From Emydura subglobosa (taxonomy: Eukaryota > Chordata > Testudines > Chelidae), in the NCBI GenBank assembly GCA_007922225.1, contig ML680088.1, positions 15,569,967-15,633,966 on the forward strand: a DNA stretch of 64,000 bases, written 5' to 3'. How positions within the stretch are numbered: the first letter of the stretch is position 1; each line of letters begins with the position of its first letter. Positions 49,055-60,870 of this stretch are shown one piece after another. The notes beneath the pieces were generated by a model, which saw nothing but the letters and a program-made list of their open reading frames with translations, ran no database searches and was not told where the DNA came from. The position numbers and the translations under genes are program-made.

Positions 49055-50910
49055 CGCTGTCAATGGTGGGATAAACACGTCATTGCATCATGTTGTGAGC
49101 AAAGGGGCTCCTCAATTTAAAAGTGCTCCAATGTGATTCAGAAGGGGAGGATGTTGCCCTTGGCTTGTGACACTGAGCATGGTTAAGTACCACCAAACGA
49201 TCCTTTCTTGATGCCCGTTCTTATGTTCAAATATTCCTTTTGTTGTAACACCCTCGGGTCTCTAGCCTGAAGTCCAACAGGCCCAGTCGCTTTCAGATTC
49301 TGCTTTTGACTCCCTCCTACAAAAAAAGTTAGTTACTTTCTAAAGAACTTTCTATTTACTGTATTTTGCAAGAGCTCCACAATCCAGGAAAAGGTTTCAA
49401 AAGCAACATTAGCTAACTACCTCTCAGCTTCAAGTCATCTTGGGATGACCCAAGTCCTCTGACTCAGAAGGATCAGGAGTCAGATAGTTCTTTATAAAAC
49501 ATCATGCTGCTATCAAGCAGTCTGAAATTTGAAAGGGCCTCAGGTGCTAGTTGTTGGACTTTGTTACTCTCGTCACAGTTTCAGGAGAGTCCACATGTAC
49601 TTCCTGTACCAACAGATTTTAAGTGCTGGCACTAGATATTCTAAAAAGGCTCAGCTCCCATTTACACAGCCAAACAAGGGTGGATTTTCAGAAGCGCTCA
49701 GCAGCCACAGCTCCCATTATGACACACTGCAAAAATGCGGCCAGATCTTGGGACCCTGCACGCTGAGCTCTCCCAAGAAACTGGCCCTTTACTGTTGTTG
49801 CCTAAACAGGAACTAGATTCTTGTGATGAAATGGAAGGCCAGATTTTCACCAGAATGACAGGCAGTGCAGAATCTTCCATGGTTGCCTTGTAAGTTCCCG
49901 ATGGCTTCTTAATCCAAAGAGACAATTGTTTATCCTTGTATCAGACAAAAGCCTTCCAACCCTTATGGACACCAGCATGCTGCATCCTGCCACCCGAAGG
50001 AATAACTGAGAACATATAAACTAAGTAGCCTAAATTTTCATCCCAGCTGATGATTGGCCTCCCTTTAAATGAATCTGTATGTCCATTATATCTGTACCCG
50101 TATCTATAGGCCTTTTACTGACACTGCTAGCTAATTGAATAAGCCTATACAAGCGGACAGATTCAGCCCCTATACCTACCACTCAGACTCAGGTGCAGAG
50201 TGACAGGCTCTGTATCTCCAGACTTCAAAGAGGCATGGAAGAGTGGTGTGCCAGGTCGAACCGTATGCTGGTTTCTGCAGGAGGGATGGTACGCCCAGAC
50301 AATACCTACACCATCAGGACAATCAATCACTCGGGAGATGAGGGGGTGGAAAGGCAGTCGGTCAGGGGCCAGTGTAAAAATTACTTTTCTCAGCTTGCTA
50401 ATGAAGGGATTGCAGTGGATCACAGCCTGAGCATCATCAATCAGACAAGAAGCCTCAAAGCCATCTTCTTTTCCTGTCCGTGTCATTTTAACTCTCACTT
50501 GTTCTTCCCTCTTCTCTTTTGTGTTTCTCCCTTTCTTCTTGGACTCCAATTCCACACACACCCAACCCCTCTCTCTCTCTTGTTCTTTTGTTCTCCATTC
50601 CCTTTAGGTCTCCTTAGCCTCAGCTGTTCTCTCTTCTTGTCTTAGGTCTCTATCCCTATATATGTTTTTCCTTCCACACATCTACTAACAGTCTGAGTTG
50701 CTAACAGCAAATGCAGGTCAGCATTTAATCCCATTAAGAGCAAAGTCATGGTGTCCGAACATCTACAAAGAAGATCTTTAACTCCCATATCAAGGAAGAA
50801 CTTAGCTACTCACTCCCAGGGGAACTGGGAAATTGATTATCTTTTGTTTCCAGCCTACACACAGGACAGCAAGAGCAGACTACAAGATACACCTTCTCTC
50901 CCTCCTCCCT

Positions 50911-50921
50911 CCCCCCCCCCC
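50911..50921. repeat. Poly-C tract (C11)
   Basis: A run of 11 C preceded by CTCCCTCCTCCCT; simple sequence. Confidence 0.85.
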
Positions 50922-51338
50922 ACTATATTCCTGCTACTGGGTGGAACTCAGTATCCACTTTACAGCAAGGGTGGGCAAAGTGGTGGGCAGGTGTTTGCCC
51001 AGGCCTGTTTGCGTCACAAGGGAACAGGACCGTTTAAAATAGGAGTAGACAATCAGAAACTGCAGGCAAGACATTTTGCTTGATTATTCTGTATCAGATA
51101 TGCAGCCAAGGAGGTGCTGTGTATTAATAAAGGAAACATCCAAAGATGAGGTCTTACCAAAATGATCCCCATGAGAGACAGCCTTAAATAAAAACAAACC
51201 AAAAATGCCCACAAATCGACCACTAGAGTGAGTTAACGTGCTAAGCAGGTAAGAGTTTTGTATGTCTTGTCCTTCTATAATTATGCATATCTGCAAATTG
51301 TAGGAAATCCAGAGATTACTCTTCTGGTATACCTACCA

Positions 51339-51352
51339 ATATATATATATAT
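51339..51352. repeat. (AT)7 microsatellite
   Basis: A short uninterrupted AT dinucleotide run. Confidence 0.85.
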
Positions 51353-54300
51353 TACAATAAAGGCTGTGAAAAAGAATTAAATAAACCATCAGAAAATAAA
51401 GCATGAAAATCAAAGTTTGTCTGGCTAAATTGTGCACAACCAGGTCTTATCAACTAGACATTTCCTCTGCATTTGGTTTTTCAGGGGATCATCACAAATC
51501 CCTAGAGGGCAAGTTTACTTGAACTCTGTCTGAGCTGCAGATGTATGCGTCTAATATGGAGGCCATTAGCATCTCCTACAAATCCCTTTCCAGTGTATTT
51601 AAAAGGTGTTAGATATTAGAAACCTCAAGGCAAAATAAAAAGATAACTGAACCAAGGCAACCCTGAAACATAATGGCGTATTGTTACAATGTATGATCAA
51701 TGTAAAGAAACGTGTAGGGAACAAGCTTCCCACATCCCCGAACATTACACAGAGGACCTAATCAGGAATTAGAGTCCCATTGTGTATACAACACCTACAA
51801 CAACAAAAAGAACGTACACTCTAAGCAAACTTATTAGGCACATTTAAATATCCATCTGGTTGGATTTTCATTCCTGGTCCATATGTTAGAAAAGTTAATG
51901 GTACCCTGTACACACTAATAATTTGTTGTAGATTATTAACATGGTTATTTTGCTTTGGGTGTATGTGTAATGATCAAAAATAGCTGTAGAGAAGTGATAC
52001 GTATTAATATTGTGTCATTCTTAAGACTGAAGGTGACCATGCTTTGACATGTTATCAATGTGAGGTTGACAAGACGTACAATAGCTCATTCTTTACCTCC
52101 TAGAATGGATTCCTATGATGTGACTGATCACAGTAGAGGTCACGGAATGCCTGCTATTGCAGCTCTAAGTCAAATGGGACAACCCTCTACCGTGAGGTTT
52201 AGCCCTTTGCTGTAGAACCTTAGAAATCCCAGCATTGAGTCAGTCTCCTTGGATGTGCTCTAGAAGGCAAATTTCTAGCATGGGGGAAAATGGGTCTTCT
52301 GGTCACCCTGAGCTGCTATTCCAGCTGGACCTTATCCAGGTACAAGCATGCTCATTTTTCTTCCTCACAGGTTTCAGTTCTTCAGTGGGCCCCATTTTCG
52401 GTGGTTTTATTTATGCGCTTGGATCCAGCTCCCTGCCCATTGGTGAACCGCAAAGACCTCCAGAGGTTTGCTGCAGAGAAGAGTCTGGAAGGCTACAGTG
52501 GTTAGTCACAGCTTCTCAGAATGATTCAAACGTTGAGGGAATGTTGTTTCCCCCCCTTTGTTCCAAGCAGGCTTCCCCATCCCCAGGGTCTCTCCTCACA
52601 CCAGGAGGGTCAAGGGAAGGCAATTTGCTGAGGCCCTCAGCACAGAGAGGCTCCACTGCCCTCTTGCTGCAGCACGAAGCAGCATCAGAACCAGGCCTGT
52701 AAACAGCCCTTCTGAACTCCATGCTCTGACACTTCCCTGCCTGTCAAGTCCAGGGGAAGTCCGAGATGTTGAGAAGTGTGCTGCTACCTGGGAACTCTGT
52801 GCCCTTGGCATGTTGCTAAGCGGGTTAGCCCGAAGCGCAGAGGCAGCAGGCTGAAGAGATCACTCCAGCAAATGGGAGGGAAGGGAAAGAGCTAACTGCA
52901 AACCCTACTACTCATGCCTCAGGAAAATATTTGGCTTCAGTTTGACACCAGGGTGGCTGAAGACCTGGGTCAGTTCTTTTATCTGTTTTCCTGCTTCTGC
53001 TTTCCTGTTTCTGTACATTCCTGAGTTATTTGTGTGGTGCCGCCTTCTTGGATTAATGCTCTCTCGAAGGATTCCTTTCGCATTGACCTGCCTGGGCGCA
53101 GCTTGGATTTGGGGCACCGGCAGTAAGAGCTTGAGACAGGCTGCACACCAGACACCCGTCGTTCTGAATACAAAGGGCTGAGAGACGATTCGACGTGTTC
53201 ACTTGGAAGCAACTGATCTCACCCTTAGTGGGACTTGAGCTTCTGTCAGAGGGAACTGACCATGATGGAACTGCAGGAGCCCCCGATACAGAGAGATGAG
53301 CTCTGTTAGAGTGAAGAATCTTCAGCTGTATCCAGTAGATTTTCTTTAATGGACACATTACTTTAAACTAAGCCTTCAACATCTGTTCCACTCCCTAATT
53401 ATCAACACAAAAACAAACGTCTACTCACAATTACACCAGTAACAAGTAAAGATGCCAGCAATTAGAATGCACGAACATACTCTTTGTGGAGCAGAAACGC
53501 CATCTGTGATGTTAGTCTCACGTTCCAGATACAAGTCGGTCGGGGAGGAGGTGCTCGCTCCCAGTAACTGAGCTGCCGTGCTAGGCTCGCATGTCTTCCC
53601 ATGGCTTTCTTTTTAAGAGAGTTCTGCTGAACTAGATGGCCTCTTGTGGCCAAAAGCAGAGGTAAGGAAGTAAGGGCAGTGTGAGGTACATGACAGCATA
53701 CACTCTGAGGGGCAGTACAGAAATAGCAACCAACTGGAGGGTGCAAAGCAGTGCAAGATAAAATATTAACTTGGTTTTTACCAACTGTCTCACTGTCTAC
53801 TTTATCTTGTATCATGTTGATCACTCTTCTAGGATGTAGATTTTCCTTGGAGGACCATCTCTGAAGCTCTGTGAAATATAGATAAGCTTATTCGGTTGAG
53901 ATCCACTCCCTTTGCTCAAGCGCTACACAGGGGAAGCTTGAAATGTGACAGAGGGAATTTCTAATACGTGTACAGGTGGGATCATAATGAAGCAAGGGCA
54001 ATACAGTCAGGAGGGAAAGTGCTTAGGATCTGGCAGAGAGATGACAAGACGTCAAGACTAAAATCAAGATCAGGTTGCATTATATTCTGGAAGGCAAGGG
54101 ACATTTTAATGAGGTTTTTCTGCTAAGGGAGGCTGTGAAGAAACATCTACAACCAATCCATTTGTCCAGTGGAAACCTGTGGCTCAGAGATATGGTTCCT
54201 CCCCAAAACAAATAAGCAGAAGTTTGTCACGACAGGAAGAGAAGTTGTGTGCACTAGTCTACAAGATAAGACAGCTTCCTTGCTTATAGTTACAGGCATG

Positions 54301-55814
54301 TAGGACACAGACGTGACTGGGAAGATCAAGGGGAAAAAGTAGAAATTAAGCAAAATAAGAAAACATGAGACATAATAGTAACAGATGGGCAAAAAGCGAT
54401 TTAGAAAGAATGCCAATAACTGGAAACAATGACAGACACTCCCCAAAACTCCAGTGTGAGATGATAAATCAGCACGGGACAGGTCTGCACTGGTAGCAGA
54501 GACTTTGGAGTGAAGAGATGAGGAAGGAATGCATCCAATGGCTCATGGATGGAATCTGATGTGGTCATCATGAGGATGAAGAGGAGGAAATAGATAATGG
54601 GGTTTATCCTTTTCCCTCTTGGTCCCTGGCTTAAAACAAGCCCAAGTCAGTAAATGTCGCTATGTCAAATAACTGGTCTCAGTCCCGTTAATAGCAGGCA
54701 AGCATCCACATTGCACAGAGGCGGAAGCAGAGATCACTATTTGGCAAAGTTAAAAAAGGGAAACGAAACTGAAGTACCTCCCAGCCAACTGATGCGATCC
54801 CTCCATGTCAGGATGAAGGCACATTGGTGAGGCAGTGTGACGGTACAGCGGGCATGTGCTCCAAGACACCAGCAAGTCTCCATTTTTGCTGAAGGTTGAG
54901 TATGAAGGTCATGGAATTGGCCATGCATGTGCATGAAAAACTTCGTGGCCCTGGCAGCTAGGAGGAGCAGTGGTAAGGAAAGTCCTCCTCAGGTCCTGCA
55001 TCCCTGGGAAGGAGCATGCTCAGTCTGGTCAGCACACAGGAGCAGAGAGAGTACAGAACAAACTCAGGCAAATGGAATCTTTGGAGAATAATGCTGACAC
55101 ACTCCAGCCACCATCTATTGCCCACTGAGATTTCCAGAGGCTTATAAGCTTTGCCAAAATTCAGGTAGATTTTCAAGGCACCAGTAAAAAGCACAATCTT
55201 GACATCAGGGAGATTTTATCTGCCAACGTTTGAATCCCTGCTCTAAACCATAGAGACATTAAGAGCATTTCAAATGGAACTGCTGAAGAATTTCACATGG
55301 GCAAAACAATATATTTTCCCCTAATCCCATTCTTAAGAGCATAAGAACAGCCCAACTGGGTCAGACCAATGGTCCAGCTAGCCCAGTATCCTGTCTTCCG
55401 ACAGTGGCCAGCGCCAGGGGCTTCAAAGGGAATTAACAGAACAGGGCAATTATCAAGTGATCCCTCCCCTGTTGTCCAGTCCCAACTTCCGAGAGGTTTA
55501 GGGACACCCAGAGCATGAGATTACATCTGTGGTGATCTTAGCTTACAGCCATTGACGGACCTATCCATCCTGAAACTCTCATTCTTTGGGCCCAGTTATA
55601 CTTTGGGTCTTCACAACATCCCTGGCAACAAATTCCACAGGCTGACTGTGTGTTGTATGAAGAAGTACTTCCCTGTTTGTTTTCAACTTGCTGCCTATTA
55701 ATTTCATTGGGTGACCCTGGTTCTTGCATTATGTGAAGAGTCAAATAAACACTTCCCCATTCACTTTCTCCACAATGTTCATGATTTAATAGATCTCTCT
55801 CATATGCCCCCTTA

Positions 55815-56109
55815 GGGTACATCTACACTGATGGTGGCAAAGTCGCCGCCGTCAGATCAGCCTATCTGGATCGACTGAGCGGTCAGTGTAGACCCGCTCA
55901 ACTAATCCAGAAGTCAATGCTATTAATTCACTCCTTCAAGTGGCGTAGCATTGCGTCAATGGGAACATGGTTCCCGTCGGCGCAGTGCCGTGAAGACAGC
56001 GCGCAGAAGAGAAGCACAGCACTCAACGGGAATTATGCAAGCTGCTCTGTGTAGCTTGCATAACTCCCGTCGACTGCTGCTGAATCGCCAGGTAAGTGTA
56101 GACCAAGCC
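55815..56109. mobile_element. Harbinger-like MITE (295 bp) inside CR1
   Basis: The ends GGGTACATCTACACT and, inverted, GGCTTGGTCTACACT form terminal repeats. The flanks TTA (55812-55814) and TTA (56110-56112) are a perfect 3-bp target duplication, as made by PIF/Harbinger transposases. Removing the insert and one TTA restores continuous CR1 sequence, which proves the boundaries. The interior includes CGGTCAGTGTAGACCCGCTC and has no coding capacity. Confidence 0.88.
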
Positions 56110-56373
56110 TTAGTCCTCTCTTTTTCAAGATGAAGAGTCTCAGTCTTTTAAATCTCTTCTTATGTAGAAGCTGTTCCATCCCCTTAATCATCTTTGTTGC
56201 CTTTCTTTGTACTTTTTCCAATTCTAATGTATCTTTTTTGAGATGGGTTGACCAGAACTGCCTGCAGTGTTGAAGATGAGTGCTGCTAAACATTGAGTGG
56301 ATGTTTATGGAGAACTTTCCACCGAGATCTTGGAATCATTTTCTTGAGTAATAACAGCTAATTTAGATCCCAT

Positions 56374-57440
56374 TGTGACACTGGCTGGATTTGGGGGACC
56401 ATATATGATATTATTTAACATCAATATGTCAACATTACAAGAATTTATATGAGGTATGCCATATCAGGTACCGTTAGAAAGGTTATAATTTGCTAAGTAT
56501 GATGATATTGTTTATGTCATATGTGTATTGGAAGTTTTGGATATGGTTGATATAGCTGTGTTTCAAATTGTGCTGTGTCTGAGCGACACTCCAGACAGGA
56601 TGGCTGCAGCACAAGCACCTGCTTAATAGCCCATTATGGAAACTCACAGGGATGATGGGCCAGGGGAAGAAGCCAGGGATATACCTGATGAGTCACCAGT
56701 CACTCATGTGACCCTGGACTCCATGTTACTCCTGTAAATTTCCACAAGCAGCATGGCAAAGGCCAAATGACATAAAAGGCAGCTGCACGACATCCATTTT
56801 TTCTTCAGTCATCTTCAGCCTTCAGCCACCTACCTACCTCTGGATTAACTCATCTACAACTGAACTGAAGCTGTGAAACAAGGGACTGAGACCCATCCAG
56901 GTACTGGATGTACACCAGAGGGACTATACAAGCCTGCAAACAACACAATTTTATTAGAAACCTAATATATATGGACTTTCAAATCAATTGTATGTGTCTG
57001 ATTGCTTTAACCCTTTAACATTTCTCTTCTAGTTTCTTTCCTTTTATAAAAAAAAACTTTAGTTTTAGTTACTAAAGGATTGGCTGGCAGCATGGTATTT
57101 TGGGTAAGATCTAAACTTGTACTGATCTGGTACTGTGGCTGACCCTTTAGGGTCAGGAGAACCTTTTTGGGTAAAGAGCATAGAGTTTTAAATAACTTCT
57201 CTCTTTACTGGACCTAGTGGCTGGTTGGGAGCCAGAGACTGAAATGCAGTAAAGGGGACTGTGTATATTTTGTTTTAGCTTCTTGATAGCTAGTGTGAGG
57301 AATCAGAAGCATTGTTTGGGGCTGGTTGGGAAGTCTGACTTCAGTGTCACCCACCAGTGCTGGGACAATCTGCTTTCCTTTTGCAGCCTGCCCTGACCTT
57401 GGCATTTTCAGCTGGCTACCCTAGGCACGGACGGGTCACA
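56374..57440. mobile_element. Solo LTR of an endogenous retrovirus (1,067 bp) inside CR1
   Basis: The insert begins TGTGACAC and ends GGGTCACA, giving 6-bp terminal inverted repeats with the canonical TG...CA. It is flanked by the perfect 5-bp duplication CCCAT (56369-56373 and 57441-57445). CR1 coding sequence resumes on both sides. No gag, pol or env coding is present, so this is a solo LTR left by recombination between two LTRs. A TATA-like ATAAAAGG lies at 56772-56779. No clear AATAAA was seen, so LTR orientation is not certain; the TATA-like box favours plus. TGT...ACA ends with a 5-bp duplication fit ERV class III or related elements, but the family is unassigned. Confidence 0.85.
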
Positions 57441-57879
57441 CCCATAATTTTGTATGTATAGCTGGGATTATGTTTTCCAATGTGCATTACTTTGCATTTA
57501 TCAATATTGAATTTCAGCTGCCATTTTGTTTCCCAGTCAGCCCATTTTATGATATCCCTTTGTAAATGCAAAGCAGACTGTAAGGACTTAACTATTCCAA
57601 GTAGTTTTGTATCATCTGCAAATTTTGCCACCTCACTATTTATCCCTTTTTCCAGAACATTTATGAGCAGATTGAACAGCACTGATCCCAGTACAGACCC
57701 CAAGGGGATACCATTGTTTACCTCCCTCCATTCTGAGAGCTGACCATTTATTCCTACCCTTTATTTTCTATCTTTTAACCAGTTACTGATCCATGAGAGG
57801 ACCTTCCCTCGTATCCCATGACCGCTTACTTTTCCTGAGAGCCTTTGGTGAGGGACTTTGTCAAAGGCTTTCTGAAATG

Positions 57880-57945
57880 GGCCAAATCATTTTTGCTGAA
57901 AATTTCAGTTACCAAAAAATTTCAGCTAAAGGGTTGAAGTTTGGT
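57880..57945. repeat. AT-rich interspersed repeat fragment
   Basis: CATTTTTGCTGAAAATTTCA and CCAAAAAATTTCAGC blocks resemble 34225-34475 and abut the 5'-truncated end of the CR1 at 57876. Confidence 0.35.
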
Positions 57946-58154
57946 AAAGTTCTAAAACTGAAAAAAAGGTGTTTAAAATGGATAATGTTAGCAGCACCTG
58001 TAGTTAAGGTTGTCTACCAGCTCTGCCTACAGTATGAGTTTTGATATCTGTATTTTTTTGCTAAGATTACATGAGGATTGCCATAACTACTCCCTATACG
58101 CCCACACTGGTTTTGATTTCTCATACATTTCAATCCTTAAATACAAAGCCTATT

Positions 58155-58205
58155 GAAGTCAGACTCCCATTAAAATCAATGGGACCACTGATGGAGTATG
58201 GTACT
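58155..58205. repeat. Half of a palindromic repeat
   Basis: TTGAAGTCAGACTCCCATTA, then AAATCAATGGGACCACTGAT: a short imperfect palindrome around CCCATT/AATGGG, like the elements at 11323 and 37079. Confidence 0.4.
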
Positions 58206-59904
58206 TACAATTCAGTGTGAACAAGGGTATCAGAATCTGATCTTTAAGACACATTACCTTTTTAAACACTAATTTTGGTTTGTGTTTATTGGATATTAGA
58301 GTGTACAGTTCTGACCGCATAGCTCTGAGGTCCTGAGCACCTGTGCTCAAATCCAGGTCCACTTGAAATAGATTTTGATATTTATTAGACCCAAATCAAA
58401 TTTGGATGAGAAAAGCAAGACAGACAGACATGCAGCTTTACCAGAGGGAGAGTCAGACAGCCACTCGTGGCGCTGCAGACTCAAAGAAAGTTTGTTCTTC
58501 AGGAGAAAGCTCAGTAAATTTTTCATTCCTAACTGGAAGGGAGTGCAGGCTCAGCACAGCTCTGCAGCCTGGCTCTCACACAAGCAGAATGAGGTGGCGT
58601 CTCCTGCATTTTGAACACGGACATCTCTCAAAGATCTCCCACAACTGCCAGACATTTTAATTACGGTGCTGGAGAGGCAGGCAGGGTAAGAGCAGACTCA
58701 CCCTTTTTCATTTGATAAGCAGTGCTCTTCTTAACAAGTTCCTAAGAGCATCGGTTCCTGAAAGAGCCGCTTACAGTATCTATACACTTTCAATCAAAAA
58801 TATTACAGCAACAACTAATTACAGCCCATCATTCCCATGGCTCCTTGCCTTTAATGGTGCATTTTGCTGCTGTAGAATTACAGCGGAACTGCTCTGCGAG
58901 TGCATAACGAGCAATCCCCCATCAGTCTACTGTGGATTCATTATGATCAAGGATTATCCACAGAATAACAAACCGAGTTCAAAACACGGAAGAGGCTTTA
59001 AACAACAAAATGATTAATCACTTGGTGTTTTTTCTCCATCTTTTGAAATAAAAGGACCTCTAACCCTGGGCATTGATGACAAACCTTCTAGAGGAGTGGG
59101 GAAGAGAGCACACATTTGCTTTATGAAGGCAACAGTGAGAGGTTATACAAACTCAAGGGACAGTGCCTAGCATATAGAGCTACACATTCAAAACTTCCAT
59201 CCTTCCCCCCCCGAATCAAGAGACTAGCAGAGGATTAATATACTGTGACACTTGGGCAAGACACTGAGTGCCCAGTGCTTACTGCAAGTCCCAGATTTCT
59301 CTGTATCACTAGCATGATTTCAAAAGGGCACCCCACAAAACAGATCACTGTGGAATATAGACTAATGTAGTGAAATACAGAATTAGGTATATTCACCCAT
59401 CAGTGGCAACACCCTACTATATGCCATGAATGCTGACAGGCATTCCATATACATATCAAGGTACAAATCCTATCAGAGGGACAGAAATACAGGGTTTAGT
59501 TTCATATGACACTTGCTGCAGACAGTGAATCAAATATTGATCTAGATTTTATACACATGCACACATATGCACACACAACAAACAGCGACTGCATTGTTAA
59601 GGTTGGACTACAGAAAACATACCTAACATAAAACCTAAAAATCGAGGCAATTAAGAATAAATGCAGCCAAACTCCACCCCTACCACCATTACCAGTAGAC
59701 CAGATTTCCTTTACCTATTGTCCTTTCCACACAGTCCTGTTAAGCTACATACACTCAGGGACACTGGCATTTCAAATGGGGCAGAGTTAAGGTTATGATG
59801 CATTTAATGGTATACAGTGGTTGTGTGATTACACTAGGGTGACCTGGCTTTTGGTCTCCAAAACATGTTCCTATCACCATTCTGATGATATTTTTGAGGT
59901 TGGG

Positions 59905-59922
59905 AAAAAAAAAAAAAAAAAA
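59905..59922. repeat. Poly-A tract (A18)
   Basis: A run of 18 A after GTTGGG; simple sequence. Confidence 0.9.
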
Positions 59923-60448
59923 CACCAACAATTTTGAGAGAGACAAATGTGGGTCCTGTCTGAACATTTACAAACAAAAGGCAATTGAATCTTTTCATCA
60001 AAATGGGCTTTCATTTTTTGATCCTTCTCCAGTAATCTCCATAGCCTGCTGCCAGATCTAGATTTGACACCGAACCAACACCGCAGTGCCCATTTGGAAG
60101 AAGAGATTCAAAGCAGACATCTTGGACCCTAAAAGGTGAAGGAGTTTGGATTCAAGGTCTCAGTACCTGCACATCTCTAAAGTGAATACATTTTAAAATG
60201 TTAACTTGTCAATACTGGCTTTTTCTGGGGTTGTTTTTTTAATTTAATTTTGTTTTCTTTTACTGGTGATTTCAAAGCTGATCTGGCAAAGCTGATTTTC
60301 AAATACTTAATCTTGTCTCAAGATCAGGCCTTCATTTAATGCCAGCAGACTTAATAGCAATTATAAGCCAAAGTTACGATTATCACTTTATGTGCACATA
60401 CTGTACCATTTATACATCTACACCAAGAGTCAGGGGACTCATCTGTAT

Positions 60449-60537
60449 GGGCCCAATCCTATGTGATGCTGAGCAGCTTCAAATTCTACTGACAATGGGG
60501 GCTTGAAGGTGCCCAGTGTGTCTTAGAACCAGGCCCC
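60449..60537. mobile_element. Short palindromic MITE-like element
   Basis: The left arm GGGCCCAATCCTATGTGATG, then CTGAGCAGCTTCAA, faces a right arm which reads, inverted, GGGGCCTGGTTCTAAGACAC, then ACTGGGCACCTTCAA. The arms agree well at both the outer GGGCC and the inner CTGxGCAxCTTCAA parts. Same general type as the elements at 2826 and 11323. Confidence 0.6.
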
Positions 60538-60726
60538 GTGATAGATATTGAACGCAGGGTGAAGAGGGTTGGGTGTGCGTCTGTTCTGCTTTCACTGCTT
60601 ACAGGGGCTTGACCTAGCGTGTGTAAATGGTGTTGGACTAGCTCAAGCTGAGCAGAGCGGTCCATTTATCATAATCCTATGGAGAAAAGACACAGTAAAT
60701 CAAAGAGACAACCTGCCTGCAAACAA

Positions 60727-60870
60727 ATTACAGAGAGAAGAGCAGCGAGAGAGAGAGACAGAGATAAGAGAGGCAGGGAAACAGATAGAAAATTAAGAAA
60801 AACAGTGCATCATGGGGAGACACAAAGACAAAGAGCGATTCAGAGCAGGCCCAAAGGGGAGAGAGACAGA
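60727..60870. repeat. Purine-rich low-complexity stretch
   Basis: GAGA-rich sequence (CGAGAGAGAGAGACAGAGAT and similar) over about 140 bp, without a strict period. Confidence 0.8.

Larger units (their letters stand above)
55334..57876 (-). mobile_element. CR1 LINE, split by two later insertions
   Basis: CR1 sequence occupies 55334-55814, 56113-56373 and 57446-57876. The left end (inverse of the CR1 3' terminus: AAGAACAGCCCAACTGGGTC, AGACCAATGG) is followed on the minus strand by ORF2 C-terminal coding (FWSTHLKKDTLELEKVQRKA, then TKMI). Beyond the LTR lies the reverse-transcriptase core: SEVAKFADDTKLLG with the catalytic FADD, and further upstream KAFDKVPH-like coding. The gaps are the MITE at 55815-56109 and the LTR at 56374-57440. 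A stretch expected between 56275 and 56290 is also missing, an internal deletion. The element is 5' truncated near 57876 and inactive. Confidence 0.9.

Noticed and set aside
50163..50645. Overlapping open frames on both strands (132 and 150 codons), considered as a processed pseudogene.
   Set aside because: No parent gene was recognised, there is no poly-A tail or target duplication, and part of the frame is pyrimidine-rich low-complexity sequence.
59837..59900. AGGGTGACCTGG resembles the left end of the TA-flanked MITE at 32377.
   Set aside because: No matching right end or target duplication was found; noted only as a possible half-copy.
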